Source: Icerya purchasi | Lineage: Eukaryota > Arthropoda > Insecta > Hemiptera > Monophlebidae | Reading direction: 5' to 3' | DNA length: 64,000 nt | Assembly: GCA_039619475.1 (NCBI GenBank) | Contig: CM077115.1 | Coordinates: 35,725,083-35,789,082, forward strand | Part shown: piece by piece, positions 31,790 to 42,590 of the stretch | Position numbering within the stretch: the first letter of the stretch is position 1 | Layout of the letters: each line of letters opens with the position of its first letter | The notes under the pieces: model-generated | Database searches by the model: none | Told to the model about the DNA's origin: nothing | The model's input: only the letters and a program-made list of their open reading frames with translations | Program-made: the position numbers and the translations under genes

Positions 31790-32438
31790 AACTCGGCCAT
31801 CCCTTGACCCCTCTTGGTTACATTTCTGTCTATTTCTCTTCTATACTTTGTATAAAATGATCAAAATTTACAACGTAATTCTTACTGGCGTCAACACAAA
31901 AAAAATAACATTATCACAAAAATCCTATCCTAACATTTAACTTTCATTACATAAAATTAAGACATTTTTTTAAAAATAACAATCACAAAAATCCTGTAAA
32001 ATATAACAAACGTTACATAAAACTGGAACATTTTTTTGGGAAATTTTTTGGGACATTTTTCGTTACATAAAATTGAGGCATTTTTTTGTGACATTTTTAT
32101 GTAACGAAAAATGTCCCAAAAAAATGTCCCAAAAAATGTCCCGATTTTATGTAACGTTTGTTATATTTTATAGGATTTTTGTGATTGTTATTTAAAAAAT
32201 GTCACAATTTTATGTAACGAAATATGTAACGAAAAATGTAACGAAAAAATGTCTTCATTTTACATAAATATTAGGATAAGATCTTTGTGTTTATGTTATT
32301 TTTTTTTTTGTTGATGCTAGTAAGAATTACGTTGTAAATTTTGATCATTTTATAGAAAGTATAGAAGGGAAAGAGACAGAAATATAAGCAAGAGGGGTCT
32401 AGGGGCACATCCCCTTGCGGGACCAAAATGGCCGAATT
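31790..32438. repeat. TGTCCC foldback-family repeat, copy C, full palindrome
   Basis: The two halves are inverted copies: AACTCGGCCAT at the left end against ATGGCCGAATT at the right, and TTTACAACGTAATTCTTAC against its complement near 32320. The turn is at about 32069-32097. TA-rich microsatellite flanks both outer ends. The left arm lacks about 20 bases of the hairpin block present on the right. This copy shows that copies A, B and D are single arms. Confidence 0.82.
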
Positions 32439-32880
32439 TTTATATATATATATATGTGCGTGTGTGAGTGCGTGAGTGTGTATATATATGAATATATGAA
32501 TATTTGTGTGTGTATGTGAAATTCATAATTTAAAGCGACTGTTACATAAAAACGTTTTTTTTTTAAAAAAAATTGCTCTGGTTTAGATTCTGTGAGTTTA
32601 TTTATTTTCTTACAAGCTAAAAAATCATTGTTTGGGCTAATTTTTATCTTTCCTTTTTTTCGTTTTGTGGTACGGTTTTATTATTATATAAATGTCGATT
32701 TTTTGATTTGACAGTAACCAAATGAGTTCAAAAAAAGAAGAAAACAACTTTTCTTCAAACTCGATTACGAATTAAAATTAATATCCAAGAATTTCTTAAA
32801 CAACATATAGTTAACTCTACATAAAAAAAGGGTATTTTTTATTTTTCCCTATTCGTTTCAATTTTTTATTATATATATAT
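32439..32880. other. Unassigned AT-rich stretch
   Basis: (GT)n-like sequence at 32455-32520 and T-runs; no gene recognised. Confidence 0.5.
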
Positions 32881-33163
32881 AACTCGGCCATTTTGCCCAC
32901 GCAAGGGGCTATGCCCCTTGACCCCTCTTACTTATATTTCTGTCTCGTTCTTTTCTAAACTTTATATAAAATGATCAAAATTTACAACGTAATTCTAAAT
33001 CGGTCCATATGAATATAACATAATCACAAAAATCCTATAAAATATAACAAACGTTAAATAAAATTGGGACATTTTTTGAGACATTTTTTTGGGATATTTT
33101 TCGTTACATAAAAATGGGACATTTGTTCTAACGAGGGTAGCCTAAGAATTACGTTGTAATTAA
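32881..33163 (-). repeat. TGTCCC foldback-family repeat, copy D
   Basis: Same layout as copy A: AACTCGGCCATTTTG, CAAGGGGCTATGCCCCTTG (a clear 8-bp stem with a 3-base loop), TACAACGTAATTCTAAATCG, GGGACATTT repeats, and the end AATTACGTTGTAATTAATG. It closely resembles copy A in content and order. Confidence 0.78.
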
Positions 33164-33184
33164 TGTGTATATATATATAGATGT

Positions 33185-33345
33185 ATATATATGTTCAGAC
33201 AAACTTGATACAATTGTGGAAAATAGGAAAAATGCGATCAAGACACGTTTAAGATTGGTACAAACACCAGCAACATGTTCCATTTGCGGGCTTGTCTGCG
33301 GAGCACTCGTTTCGCACATGAGAACACACTTGCAGTAAAGTTTAC
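33185..33345 (+). pseudogene. Possible LINE tail with C2H2-like finger
   Basis: The + strand translation AIKTRLRLVQTPATCSICG then ALVSHMRTHLQ has Cys-x2-Cys and His-x3-His spacing, followed by a stop near 33337. Some LINE EN-RT proteins end with such a finger. It may equally be a chance match or a piece of a zinc-finger gene. Confidence 0.3.
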
Positions 33346-34535
33346 GAGATTCATAAGACTAACTCGGACACGAGTGTCTGTCTAATTATAATTATAAATT
33401 ATTATTATTCAGCCATCCAAAGGTCATCCGGTAAACAAAATACTTCAATTTAACAAATGAAGAAAATATGTAATTATTTATAAATCGAATGTATCTCGAA
33501 CTTGAAAAGCGGACATCCGGAAAAAATTCAATCCAGTTCTAAAACTTTTGCTATACGCGAAATTAATGTTTTCACAAAGATAATAATTATATTATTTTTA
33601 AACGCGGTGACATTATTAAGAAGGAATGAATAAGAATAAATATCAATTACAAGCATAGTTTACAATAATATCAGCATTTACTGGTCAAATCCTAAATTAT
33701 TTCTGGGGTAACTTCTGGGATTGTATATGTAATGATACGGGAGGCAGCGATGTTCTGCAACTAATCATTCAACCATTGTTGATTTTCACTTTGCAAGTAG
33801 CTTATTGCGTGTATATCAATGAAATAACACGGTCAGCTGCTCGAATACTGGTAGAGCGGTAGGAGCTGAAACGCCTCAAACACACAAAAAACTTGTTAAA
33901 ATAAAAATATAGTACCAAGGCTGCCATTTCATCTGGTATTCATTTATACTATAAAATGTTAAAAAATGATCGTTAATTATTAAAAAGGGCGGTGGAAAAA
34001 GTGCGGCTGTTCATATGAAAAAAAAATATTTGTCTAAAATTCAAATTTGCTTATATAATAAATATTACACACACCCACAACGGCAAACTAAGTCAGCGAC
34101 TTCAGACTGAGGCAGATATAAATTGGCAGCGAGCTGGCTGCACACATGCAGCCGATATTGCTCTTTTTTTCACAGCATTAGCTGACAACTTTTTCCTTGC
34201 GCTGCATGTCCAACTGGCGATTATTTCACATATATACCGTAACAGTGGCTTCGAAATGTGTAATAAAAGTGTAAAATAGTGTTCATTTCTTATTTGTAAT
34301 AAATTCTGCTTTTCTGAATAATAATATATTCCATAAAATTATCGGTAAGACCTTTATTTACAGTAATATTTTGCCATAAAAATTATTATCATTCTTTACT
34401 TCCGAAACAATGGACATAATGTCGTCATTCTCACTGTGTCCGCTATCGCTTCATCGCTGCAGTCATTCGAATTAAATGCGCCTCTGAATCTGTATTTCTT
34501 GCTCGTCGTGATTTATAAATAAAATATATTTAAAA
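33346..34535. other. Unassigned stretch left of the hAT element
   Basis: No motif or long frame recognised on either strand. Confidence 0.5.
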
Positions 34536-34914
34536 TACTGCGACATGGGCGTACCCATAAATTTTTTTCAAGGTGGATGGGGACAATTTTTTTGTAAATT
34601 CCACTAGTTACAATCATATAAATACACGTGTAAATTTTGTGTACTCTAATTTGATGTATTTAATAACAATATTTATAAAGGTTATATGCACTTACTAGGA
34701 TATAAACGTAAATATTGATTTATTTACTAATCTATATACATATATATAGAAGTAAACATACTGAATTTTCTAACCTATTGACAATAAAAGCATAAATTTA
34801 CACTACCTGAATGTGTAATTAATAATATAATGTGTAATTTGAAAGTGTGTGAAGATACAGAATAAAAATAATGAATGTCCTACATAAATGCTAAAATTTA
34901 TTTTAAAAGATATT

Positions 34915-35090
34915 GTAGACGCCTTGGTTTTTTTAGCAAACACATCTGTAACTTCATTTAGAAACTGCTTATCTATTCTTTACCTATCTATACTGATTAA
35001 ACCGAGACCGTTCATTCAATCGGTCCCAGTTGTAGTTGATCTGAGCCACGTTTTTATCCAAAACTTCGTAGTGTTTTAAAAAACGAATGT
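34915..35090 (-). pseudogene. hAT transposase C-terminal dimerisation region
   Basis: The minus strand reads KFWIKTWLRSTTTGTD, then MNGLGLISIDR, then NEVTDVFAKK, with stops where arginines would be expected. This is the hAT C-terminal (hATC) motif, iKTWLRsTMxxxRLxgLallsIhR followed by a FAxKK end. It is the true C-terminus of the gene whose core is at 37757-38660, placed about 0.2 kb inside the left terminus. The + strand frame over the same bases (34888-35079) is its shadow. Confidence 0.75.
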
Positions 35091-35705
35091 TCAATATAGT
35101 AAATGTTACAACGAGAATTGTTATTGCAACTTGTGTGACTCTATTTTAATCTAATGATAAAATAATGCATACTTAAGTAAATCAGTTAATGTTAATTGCT
35201 CAATATTTTCAATATTGTTGGAATAATCGTTCAAAAATCATACCAGTTTCTTGCTTCATAAAGGAGCGTTTCAATTCCCCATGTATTCCATTTGTTACTT
35301 TCATGTCGGTTATAAACTGATTCTTTGATGTGAAATTTTTTTAATGAATTTTAAACATTGCAGTAGCCGTTGCATTATTTTGTGAAAATCTGCAATCTAT
35401 ATTAACGAATCTAAATATAGAATGAAAATTATACGTCGAAAGTATTCTTCTGTTGTCAAAGTCGAACAATTAGCACGATTTTGTTGGCGCAAAACAGTAA
35501 TTAACATCTAGCGAGTTACATATATTTCCGTTATTTAAAAGTCGGATTGCGCATTTTTACGATGAAATTTAAAAATATTACTAGCGCATTACTGATTCAC
35601 TTATGACATTTCTCGATGTTCAAGATAAAACACAGACTGAAGAGCAGCTGAAACCGGTTTTAATATAGCAGAATTATAAATAAGGAAACAATAATTCCAA
35701 ACTAT
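35091..35705 (-). pseudogene. Decayed middle of the hAT element
   Basis: Lies between the hATC motif and the LINE insertion. It should hold the distal part of the catalytic domain, but I cannot follow a frame; a few LNxxxR-like matches are too weak to name. Confidence 0.35.
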
Positions 35706-37318
35706 GGTTTTTTTTTGTTTTTTTTTTTTTCTTTTCCAATGTGCACCTGTAATGTATTAACAATTAGCACATGTGCGGGAGCCTATTAACAGGAATTTAT
35801 AAGTTATTCAGCAGTAGCTCCTTTGAGCAGTCAGCTGTGTGCTAAGTTGTTCAGGTTACTGATATACTGAGGATATCACGGCACAACCTCCTTCCTAGCC
35901 TTCTGCGCGGTCTGTCCGGTAGCGTTGTTGTGAACATTCTTCGAATTAACGGGTTTTCATGCATCTGTAACGCCTGATAAAAGTTTTGATAATTTTGTTG
36001 ATAAATTTCTGCTACTGTTTTCACGTTCAAGTCATGATGTATTTGTTCATTGCTTACGTAATATGGAGCATTACACATTGACCTCAATGTTTTCGACTGG
36101 AATTGTTGAATACGTTTACAGTTAGTTTTTGCGGAAGTACCCCACAGTTCGATTCCGTATTTCCACTTTGAGGCCAGAATTGTATTATATATTAGGACTT
36201 TGTTTTCCAAAGATAAGTTAGATTTTCTTCCAATTAAGTAGTATAAGGCTCTTGTACATGCATCGAGGTTTTTACGTAAATGCAATATATGCGGTAGCCA
36301 AGTGAGCTTTCTGTCTAAGATTATGCCCAAGTATTTAATTGAATTTAACTGTGGAATTGGTTCAAGTTCATATAGAACTGGTGGACACACTCCTTTGCGT
36401 AGAGAGAAAGTTATACTGGCTGATTTTGTTGAATTAATTTTTATTTTCCACTTTGTGCACCATCTTCCTAATACCTTAAGGTGCTGTTGTATTAACTGGG
36501 CAGCAATTTCCGGTCTCCTATCCGCAGCCATAAGAAGCATATCGTCCGCATATGTGAAGACTGATGAATACGCTGTTGTTGGAATATCCGCAGTGAAGAT
36601 GGAGTACAATACTGGACCAAGCACACTGCCCTGTGGTACAGAGGCTAATATCGGGTACCAATCAGAGTATTCGGATTTGTGACGTATTCGGAAAGTCCTA
36701 GCTTCAAGGTATGAAGCTAAGAGAGTGAAAATTTTCGCTGGAAACGATTTTTTAATCTTGAATAGTAGTCCTTGATGCCAGACCTTATCGAAGGCCTGAC
36801 TCACGTCAAGGAAAACAGCTGCACAGTAACGACCAGTTTGAAAGCAAGAAGAAATCGCATCAACCACCCGATGACACTGGTGGATAGTGGAGTGATGCTT
36901 CCTGAATCCGAATTGATGAGTAGGAATTAATTTTGATTCTTGTATCGTTATCTGCATTCTCCGCAAAATAAGTGATTCTAAAATTTTTGCCATTGAGCAC
37001 AGGAGACTTATGGGTCTATACGACGAAACTTTATTAGCTGGTTTGTTAGGTTTCAGAACCATAATTACCACTGACCTCTTCCAAGCTTCAGGGAAGTAAG
37101 AAGTGCGAATTACAGCGTTATACAGGTGAAGGATTTGAATAAGAACACTTCTGTTTAGGTGTTTTAGTATATCATTGGTTATATCATCACAGCCTGCAGC
37201 TTTGTTGGCTGGTAAACGCCGAATTTCTTGCTCTACTTCTGTAAGTGAGAATGCTTTAACTGGCGGAGAGGATATGGTTAAATTCGTATTCCTCCTCATT
37301 CTCAAATCTGGATTCCTT
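35706..37318 (-). mobile_element. 5'-truncated jockey-like LINE inside the hAT
   Basis: On the minus strand a 484-codon ORF2 remnant is followed by about 115 bp of 3' UTR and an A-rich tail (T-rich at 35708-35735). The 5' end is at about 37305-37318, next to another LINE end in the opposite orientation. I could not find a convincing target duplication, perhaps because the second LINE landed at its 5' edge. Confidence 0.75.
35851..37305 (-). CDS. Jockey-like LINE ORF2, RT and C-terminus, open frame
   Basis: 484 residues without a stop. RT blocks: KAAGCDDITNDILKHL (35-50), SYRPISLLCSMAKILE (95-110), QFGFRKHHST (131-140), FLDVSQAFDKVWHQGLL (165-181, catalytic D167), SVPQGSVLGPVLY (222-234) and FTYADDMLLM (250-259, catalytic D254 and D255). 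Thumb: GRWCTKWKIKIN and KYLGIILDRKLTW. C-terminal AILASKWKYGIELWGT and QSKTLRSMCNAPYYVSN are typical of jockey ORF2. The endonuclease domain is absent, so this is a truncated copy that cannot move itself. The frame begins with TTG or the ATG two codons later, not a real start; it stays open beyond the RT, which suggests a fairly young insertion. The stop is followed by the LINE 3' UTR. Confidence 0.85.
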   Translation of the reverse strand: MRMRRNTNLTISSPPVKAFSLTEVEQEIRRLPANKAAGCDDITNDILKHLNRSVLIQILHLYNAVIRTSYFPEAWKRSVVIMVLKPNKPANKVSSYRPISLLCSMAKILESLILRRMQITIQESKLIPTHQFGFRKHHSTIHQCHRVVDAISSCFQTGRYCAAVFLDVSQAFDKVWHQGLLFKIKKSFPAKIFTLLASYLEARTFRIRHKSEYSDWYPILASVPQGSVLGPVLYSIFTADIPTTAYSSVFTYADDMLLMAADRRPEIAAQLIQQHLKVLGRWCTKWKIKINSTKSASITFSLRKGVCPPVLYELEPIPQLNSIKYLGIILDRKLTWLPHILHLRKNLDACTRALYYLIGRKSNLSLENKVLIYNTILASKWKYGIELWGTSAKTNCKRIQQFQSKTLRSMCNAPYYVSNEQIHHDLNVKTVAEIYQQNYQNFYQALQMHENPLIRRMFTTTLPDRPRRRLGRRLCRDILSISVT

Positions 37319-37752
37319 CTATCTCTTTATCGAGCCTAATCTACCGTCTTATCCATGGTTTTTCAATTTTCCTTCCATGCGGCGTTCAACTCTCTCTGCA
37401 ATCTGTCGCCTACGCTTTGGGCACAGTTTGCTTCCTGCTTCCCTATTTCGCTTTTCTCTAATCCCCTCTTCTCACTGTCCCCTACACCCTTCCTCTTACA
37501 ACTTTATAGGTGACGCTAATCACATTTTGTTTGAGTGCACCTATATCGCTTCCGAACGTTCTTCCTTTTACTCTTTTGTCAATTGGTCTTCCAACTCCGT
37601 ATTGTGCATCTTTTGTCCTCTCGTTGCCATCACCCTCGGTCATTCCAGCACTTGAGTCTTTCCTATCTTCCATATCTGATCGCATAAACATCTGATTCCG
37701 CTTCTCATTCTTCCCCCTCTTCTTGGGCCAATGTCCCCCTCAAAAAAAAAAA
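37318..37752 (+). mobile_element. 3' end of the I-like LINE family, second copy
   Basis: The open frame 37377-37655 reads STLSAICRLRFGHSLLPASL, then HCPLHP and GDANHILFECTYIASERSSF. The C-terminal Cys/His knuckle matches the tail of the element at 8978-11212 (NHLLFEC, SSERA). An A-run at 37741-37752 is the 3' tail. RT and RNase H are missing. It abuts the 5' edge of the jockey-like LINE head to head. Confidence 0.72.
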
Positions 37753-37756
37753 CATG

Positions 37757-38660
37757 CCGATAACAATTAGTTTGAAATTTGTTTAGTATTTTGACTATTA
37801 CCATTGATCGACAAATATTCCAATTCGCCAAATAATTTCAAAAAAATGTCGTTGAAATAAACGAGAATGCTTTTACACTTTTCAGTCCATCTGGTTTCAC
37901 ACAGTAAAGGAATATTTGGCGCCGAACTTCTTCGTACTGGACTTTCTCTGAAGAATTTAATAACTGACTTAAATTGCTCTCGGTGAATTTCGAACTTCAA
38001 CTAATTTGTTTAAATATCATTGACAACAAGATTTAATTTATGTGATGCACAGTGCATGATTAAAGCTTTCGAATACATATTCCTGATAATCTACTCCTCT
38101 TTCTTTGCCAGTCATAATGGATCATCTATCATAGCCTTGTCCAATAGGTGAATTCATGTCCAAACTCACAATTCGTTACAATTGAATGAACAATTTTTCT
38201 GCACTCTGATCACTTAGCTGAAGAAAGCCTAAAAATTCTTCTCTTAACATGTTTGTGGTTTACAGCGAAAAAAATATCGGGCGCCTAGAGAAAATTGTTC
38301 CATACATAAGAATATCAACTGTTTCATCAGCTAAAATCGACCGATAAACCGATTCTTTGATTTTAGTGATTTTTTTTTTCTTTTTGTTTTGGAAAATATT
38401 TCCACACAAATATTTATCAAGACATTCTGAATTTTTGGCAATGTGCATTTAGTATTCTGGGTAAAATTGTTTGAATGATCCCTTTGTAATAGTATATCCC
38501 CAGCGTCAGTTCTGAAATGAATCAAAACCATAAAATTACGAGTTTCCAACGATTTTCCAAGACGAAGACTAATGTCATGTGTACCACAAAAAACAATCGC
38601 AGAAAGAATGGACAATAATTTGTTTCGATTCTCTTCTATTGTTCGCTTTGCGTGTGCATC
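37757..38660 (-). pseudogene. hAT transposase core (ZMYM1/P52rIPK-like)
   Basis: On the minus strand, from 38640: EENRNKLLSILSAIVFCGTH, then ISLRLGKSLETRNFMVLIHF and AGDILLQRD, the DUF4371-like start. Then come YRSILADETVDI (about 38345-38310), which includes the first catalytic aspartate, and GQGYDR followed by SIMTGKERGV (about 38150-38100). FFRESPVRRSSAPNIPLLCE and TRWTEKCKSI (about 37965-37870) is the conserved TRW block. Frameshifts and stops occur several times, so no product is possible. The order and wording match hAT transposases of the ZMYM1/P52rIPK-like kind found widely in animals. The C-terminus was displaced to 34915 by LINE insertion. Confidence 0.8.
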
Positions 38661-40285
38661 TCTACCTGGACGTTAATAGAACTTCAACAAAATTAATTAT
38701 ATTTTTTGAAGTTTTTTTTTGTGTCAAACACTTTTTATACGATATTGAACATATTCATGGAATTTTTTGTGATTATACTATAAATGATTCTTATAAACAG
38801 CTCGTTCAATTTTCTGAGAGAAAATAAAACACAGTAAAAATATATATGGTGGTCCTTTCAAGCACTGTGAATAGGCTAACCAAGGCGAGTACACTGCGTT
38901 AACCATGTAAAAATAAAACGGCGACTCGACCGTCAACAATCTTTACGAAAATTATACGACTGATTTGGTTTCTAACAGTTTATTATAATTTCAAATTTTA
39001 ATTCGTCTATCTGTGGTTTTTCAATCACATGCACTTCCCTGTGTCCAATTTTGAAGGAGCACTGAAAAAAATGTAGTATCGCTATTTAGAAATGGTTGCC
39101 CTGTTCTAAGTTCTAAAGAAGGCGTAGTAAATGAAGAAGATGATAAGGACGATGATGATTCATCAGCTGACGAAGGAGATGGGTCGCTTTTGATTTTTTT
39201 CAAATTTCTCGATTACAAACCTATGGATTATTTCACAAATGCCGAATTTTAAAATAATAAAGATTGAAGTACACTCAAACTTAGTTGACGGTTAAAATAA
39301 GAAAAGTGACATAAATATCAAAACTTAAAGAAATTAAATTTAAACAGAGAAATAATCTCAAGAAAATAACATTGATATGTGTTTTTTACTTCACCTAATT
39401 CCCGTTTTGCCCGATTCTATACGTTTAATCTCAAGGTACTTTTCGTTTACCGGATTAAAAAAAAACACGCATAGTAGAAATGCTTATCAATGAAAGAAAA
39501 TGTAGCATATCACAATATGCCGTATAATAAAATACGAGAAAAGAAAACAAATTTTGTTGGTTATTTTTAAAACATAAAATTTCTTCTCAAAAAAGAAAGA
39601 GCGATGGTAGTTACTGTCAAAAAAATTATAATTTCCTGTTTGTTAGATATATAATAATCAATGAAAATAAAAGAAGCGTATAAACCTCAATTTTAATGTC
39701 AATTTTTTTTTAAAAAAAAAAGTCGAATCTTTGCAGACAAATAGTTTAAGTTTAGTAAAAAATATATTAATATTTCGAAAATATTCTACAAATTTTTTTA
39801 CCGTTTATAATAAAATTTCTTAACACACCTTTATATTCTTGTCAAATATGATTCTGTTATGAAGGAACTAATTATGTGACCCAAAAGGACCGTAAATTAA
39901 ATTTAAGTTCTACAATTCGAAATACTCGTATATTAGGAAAACATTTAGCGTTAAAAACTGAAAAAAATCTGCATACAAAGAAATACCTTTGCATTAATTA
40001 ACTAAATATCTTAAAATACCGACGGTATAAAAATGAAAATTAATAACGTATTAAAATATAAATAATTTGTGAAAAAATGACAATTATGTGTCCTTAATCT
40101 CACTAATTGAAATCTTATTAAACTATATGTTTTTGTCTGTAACTACTCTTTTTTTTTAAAATGATTGGCATTGTACATAATTATGTTTTCGCGCCAACCT
40201 AAAATAAGAAATGTGTTATTTATTTTAATTTTTTGGCATTTTATTTCAGCCAGCGAGGAGGGGGATGGCCCCCTTTTCCCTAAAC
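38661..40285. other. 5' part of the hAT element, mostly unreadable
   Basis: A minus-strand frame at 39021-39203 is serine-rich (PSPSSADESSSSLSSSSF) and could be the transposase N-terminus, but no zinc finger is visible. The rest is AT-rich, up to the C-rich block next to the right terminus (40255-40280). Confidence 0.35.
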
Positions 40286-40301
40286 TGGGTACGCCCTTGT
40301 G

Positions 40302-40309
40302 TACTGCGA
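40302..40309. repeat. Right target-site duplication of the hAT element
   Basis: TACTGCGA, identical to 34536-34543. Confidence 0.88.
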
Positions 40310-40389
40310 AGTTACACGTTGTTTAAACTCGCATCAACTTGTTTATATATCAAACTGAACGTAGATTCCCCATTATAATTAATCTTTTT

Positions 40390-42015
40390 AGTTAAACATC
40401 ATTATTTATTCTTCTTCTTCTTCTTCGCGCAGCCTTTTGACGCCAGTAATTGACGTAAGCCTCTCCTAAATTCTTCCATCGTTGTCTATTCTGAGCCTCG
40501 CGTATCCATGCATGTCCGGCTTGTGCTATTATATCGTCTGTCCACCTTCTTGGGAGCCTTCCTTGCTTCCGTTTTCCTGCTTGGTAAATTTCTTACCTAA
40601 GTATATGAAGATTTCGACCTTTTCTACAGTGCCTTGTTCCAAATTTATATTCATATCATCTCCTTCATCCTCTCCATATTTCATCAGCTTTGTTTTCAGT
40701 CCAATTTCTTTCAGTGTTTTTGCTAATTCGAGCATCGCTTTTTGTAATTCTATTTGATTTTTTGCTATTAGCGTGTTATCAAAGCGAAGCTGACTAATAT
40801 AACTCTTCCGTTTATGTCAATTCCATTGGTTTCCCATTGTAGATTTATTCTTAACGCGAATACAAGGGTAGTATTGAATAGCTTAAATGGTATCCCCTTG
40901 CCTCACCCCCTTTGCTATTTGGAATTCCTCCGTTATATCGTGTAATCTTATTTGTGATATAGAGTTGATTTATACATATTCTGTATTAAGATGTCCTTTA
41001 TTTATCTTGCTATTTCCCAACGCTTTCAAAATACCTCAGATTTACACTTTGAGCCAAACGCCTTCTCTAAGTGTCGACTGGTTTATTATACTTCGTCAGG
41101 GAAAAATTAATATCAATGTTTAAAGGGGCCCACGGCGGAATCACGGTGTTAGGAGCTAGGTTAGGGAAAGCGATTACGCTCACGTTGTGCTGCGATAGGA
41201 GGGCCAGGATTTCTGGGAGAGGGTCATTAGGGAACTCTGGGGTGTTGGGGAGGTCATTCGTGTCAATAGGACAGACACGTTTACTAGAGAAAAGAGCAAG
41301 GGTCTAACGGTGGTAATAAAAGGTTCGGAAATACTTTAGTGGGGGAGTGCCTAACAAGGCACGCAAACTTACAGACGGGGCAGTTCTATATGCGCCAAGT
41401 ATCGTGCGGAGCGCCGTGTGGTGTATTGAATCAAGGGTTTTTTCCTTATTATTTTATTAATTTCGACGTGTTCTACGGATTGTCTCTCTACCTTTTTGAT
41501 TTATAATATCCCTACACTTCTCTATCAGTTGTATAGTTGATTCAGCAAGTTTCCTTTGCCATATTGCTTTCTGCTTAGCTATGTTAGCACTCTCCTCTCT
41601 TACGGTTTTTGTTAGTTCTTTTTTTCATTCATCTAATGCTATTCTCTTCTTTTTGTCGAGCTTCTCAACCCCTCCGGTTTTGTGTTTAATCTTCCGTTGT
41701 ATTTATCCTTCCAGTTACGAAGCATTTCGATGTCTACATCTTTCTTTGCTTTCTAAGGTGTTTAAATCTGTCTAACTTTTTATTAAGGACCACCATCCTA
41801 CATCGTATTAATCGATGGTCACCCGCTATCCCTACTTTATTAATCACCTCAAAGTTATCGATAATGCTAATAATGACTGAGGATAGTATATAGTCGATTT
41901 CGGCTTTGGTCCAACCAATGTCTACAACCTACGTTCGTTGTAGTTTCTTTTTAAAGTATGTATTGACTGCGTAGAGTTTGTTATAATTGATGAAGTCTGC
42001 CAACGCATATCATCT
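40390..42015 (-). pseudogene. RTE-like LINE, endonuclease end to 3' tail
   Basis: Minus strand, 5' to 3': GWTKAEIDYILS and INKVGIAGDHRLIRC (about 41920-41810) is the end of the endonuclease. Then a linker near 41750-41500, and after the inserted fragment the RT blocks RQGDTI-like (about 40900), NLQWETNGIDING (about 40845-40805) and a FDNTL box where FADD is expected. It continues ELAKTLKEIGLKTKLMKYG, EIFIYLGKKF and DDIIAQAGHAWIREAQNRQR. The tail is (GAA)n at 40410-40425. The first half of the RT is missing. The FADD change and many stops mean it is dead. Confidence 0.65.
41119..41445 (-). mobile_element. I-type LINE fragment within the RTE-like LINE
   Basis: Less AT-rich than its flanks. The minus strand reads KTLDSIHHTALRTI (about 41438-41400), the post-RT motif LDxIHHxALR of I/jockey-type polymerases. 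It then reads NDLPNTPEFPNDPLPEILAL and NTVIPPWAPLNIDI (about 41260-41110), the RT-to-RNase H connection. RNase H does not follow. Edges are approximate and no target duplication was found. Confidence 0.5.
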
Positions 42016-42590
42016 CCCTTTTCGTTTCTATCACCTAGCTCATTGTTACCTATACAATTTCTTTTGACCTGCTCCGGTTTCTTTGTTCGAAGCCGTTTAT
42101 TAGTAAAATAAAAATTATTATTAGTGAAAATAAGATACTAAGCGTTGTGACGGATTCGGCCGCCATGACTTTCGATATTTTTCATGCTGTACCGAATTAA
42201 AAAATGATAATGATGACTTCTTTTCCAAATTCTAAATTCCTCATTTCTCCGCATTTTGACAGTTTCTCAGGCCTCCGATTTCTATTTCTCCGGTTTCTTC
42301 GGGCAGCGTGCAAACTGAGCATACTCCGACCGTAATGCTGGATCGACAAATTTCGTGGGAATTGCCAATGTGCACGGCGCCAATTTGGCGATCCGTGCAT
42401 ATGTGTGTGTTAATTATATGAGGGTGGTTCGTCCGCTGTTTGTCCGATCTGGCGTTGTGTGCGTCGGAGATGCGATTCGAGCTACGTCGAGGCGTGAGAA
42501 GTTTTTTTCTTAGAACCCGAAAGAACCGACGCAGGGTACCCGCCGTTCCACCGATTTTCAGAATGTTCTAGAAAAATCGGTGGCGCATTC
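42016..42590. other. Unassigned stretch ending in a strong hairpin
   Basis: CpG-containing sequence 42260-42540 with no recognisable frame. CCACCGATTTT at 42549-42559 pairs with AAAATCGGTGG at 42573-42583 around a loop of about 13 bases. Confidence 0.4.

Larger units (their letters stand above)
34544..40301 (-). mobile_element. hAT DNA transposon, 5.8 kb, with nested LINEs
   Basis: The 8-bp direct repeat TACTGCGA at 34536-34543 and 40302-40309 brackets inverted ends: CATGGGCGTACCCA on the left and CACAAGGGCGTACCCA read inward from the right. An 8-bp duplication is diagnostic of hAT. The interior holds hAT transposase on the minus strand in two blocks (38660-37757 and about 35075-34915), with a jockey-like LINE and an I-like LINE end inserted between them. 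Transposase decay shows that the element is dead and old, although both ends are still readable. Confidence 0.87.

Noticed and set aside
34888..35079. Open frame on the + strand
   Set aside because: It is the complement of the hAT C-terminal dimerisation motif on the minus strand.
36302..36682. 126-codon + strand frame
   Set aside because: Antisense shadow of the jockey-like RT.
38661..39210. Serine-rich frame as a separate host gene
   Set aside because: It lies inside the hAT boundaries, on the same strand as the transposase and just upstream of it; at most it is the element's own N-terminus.
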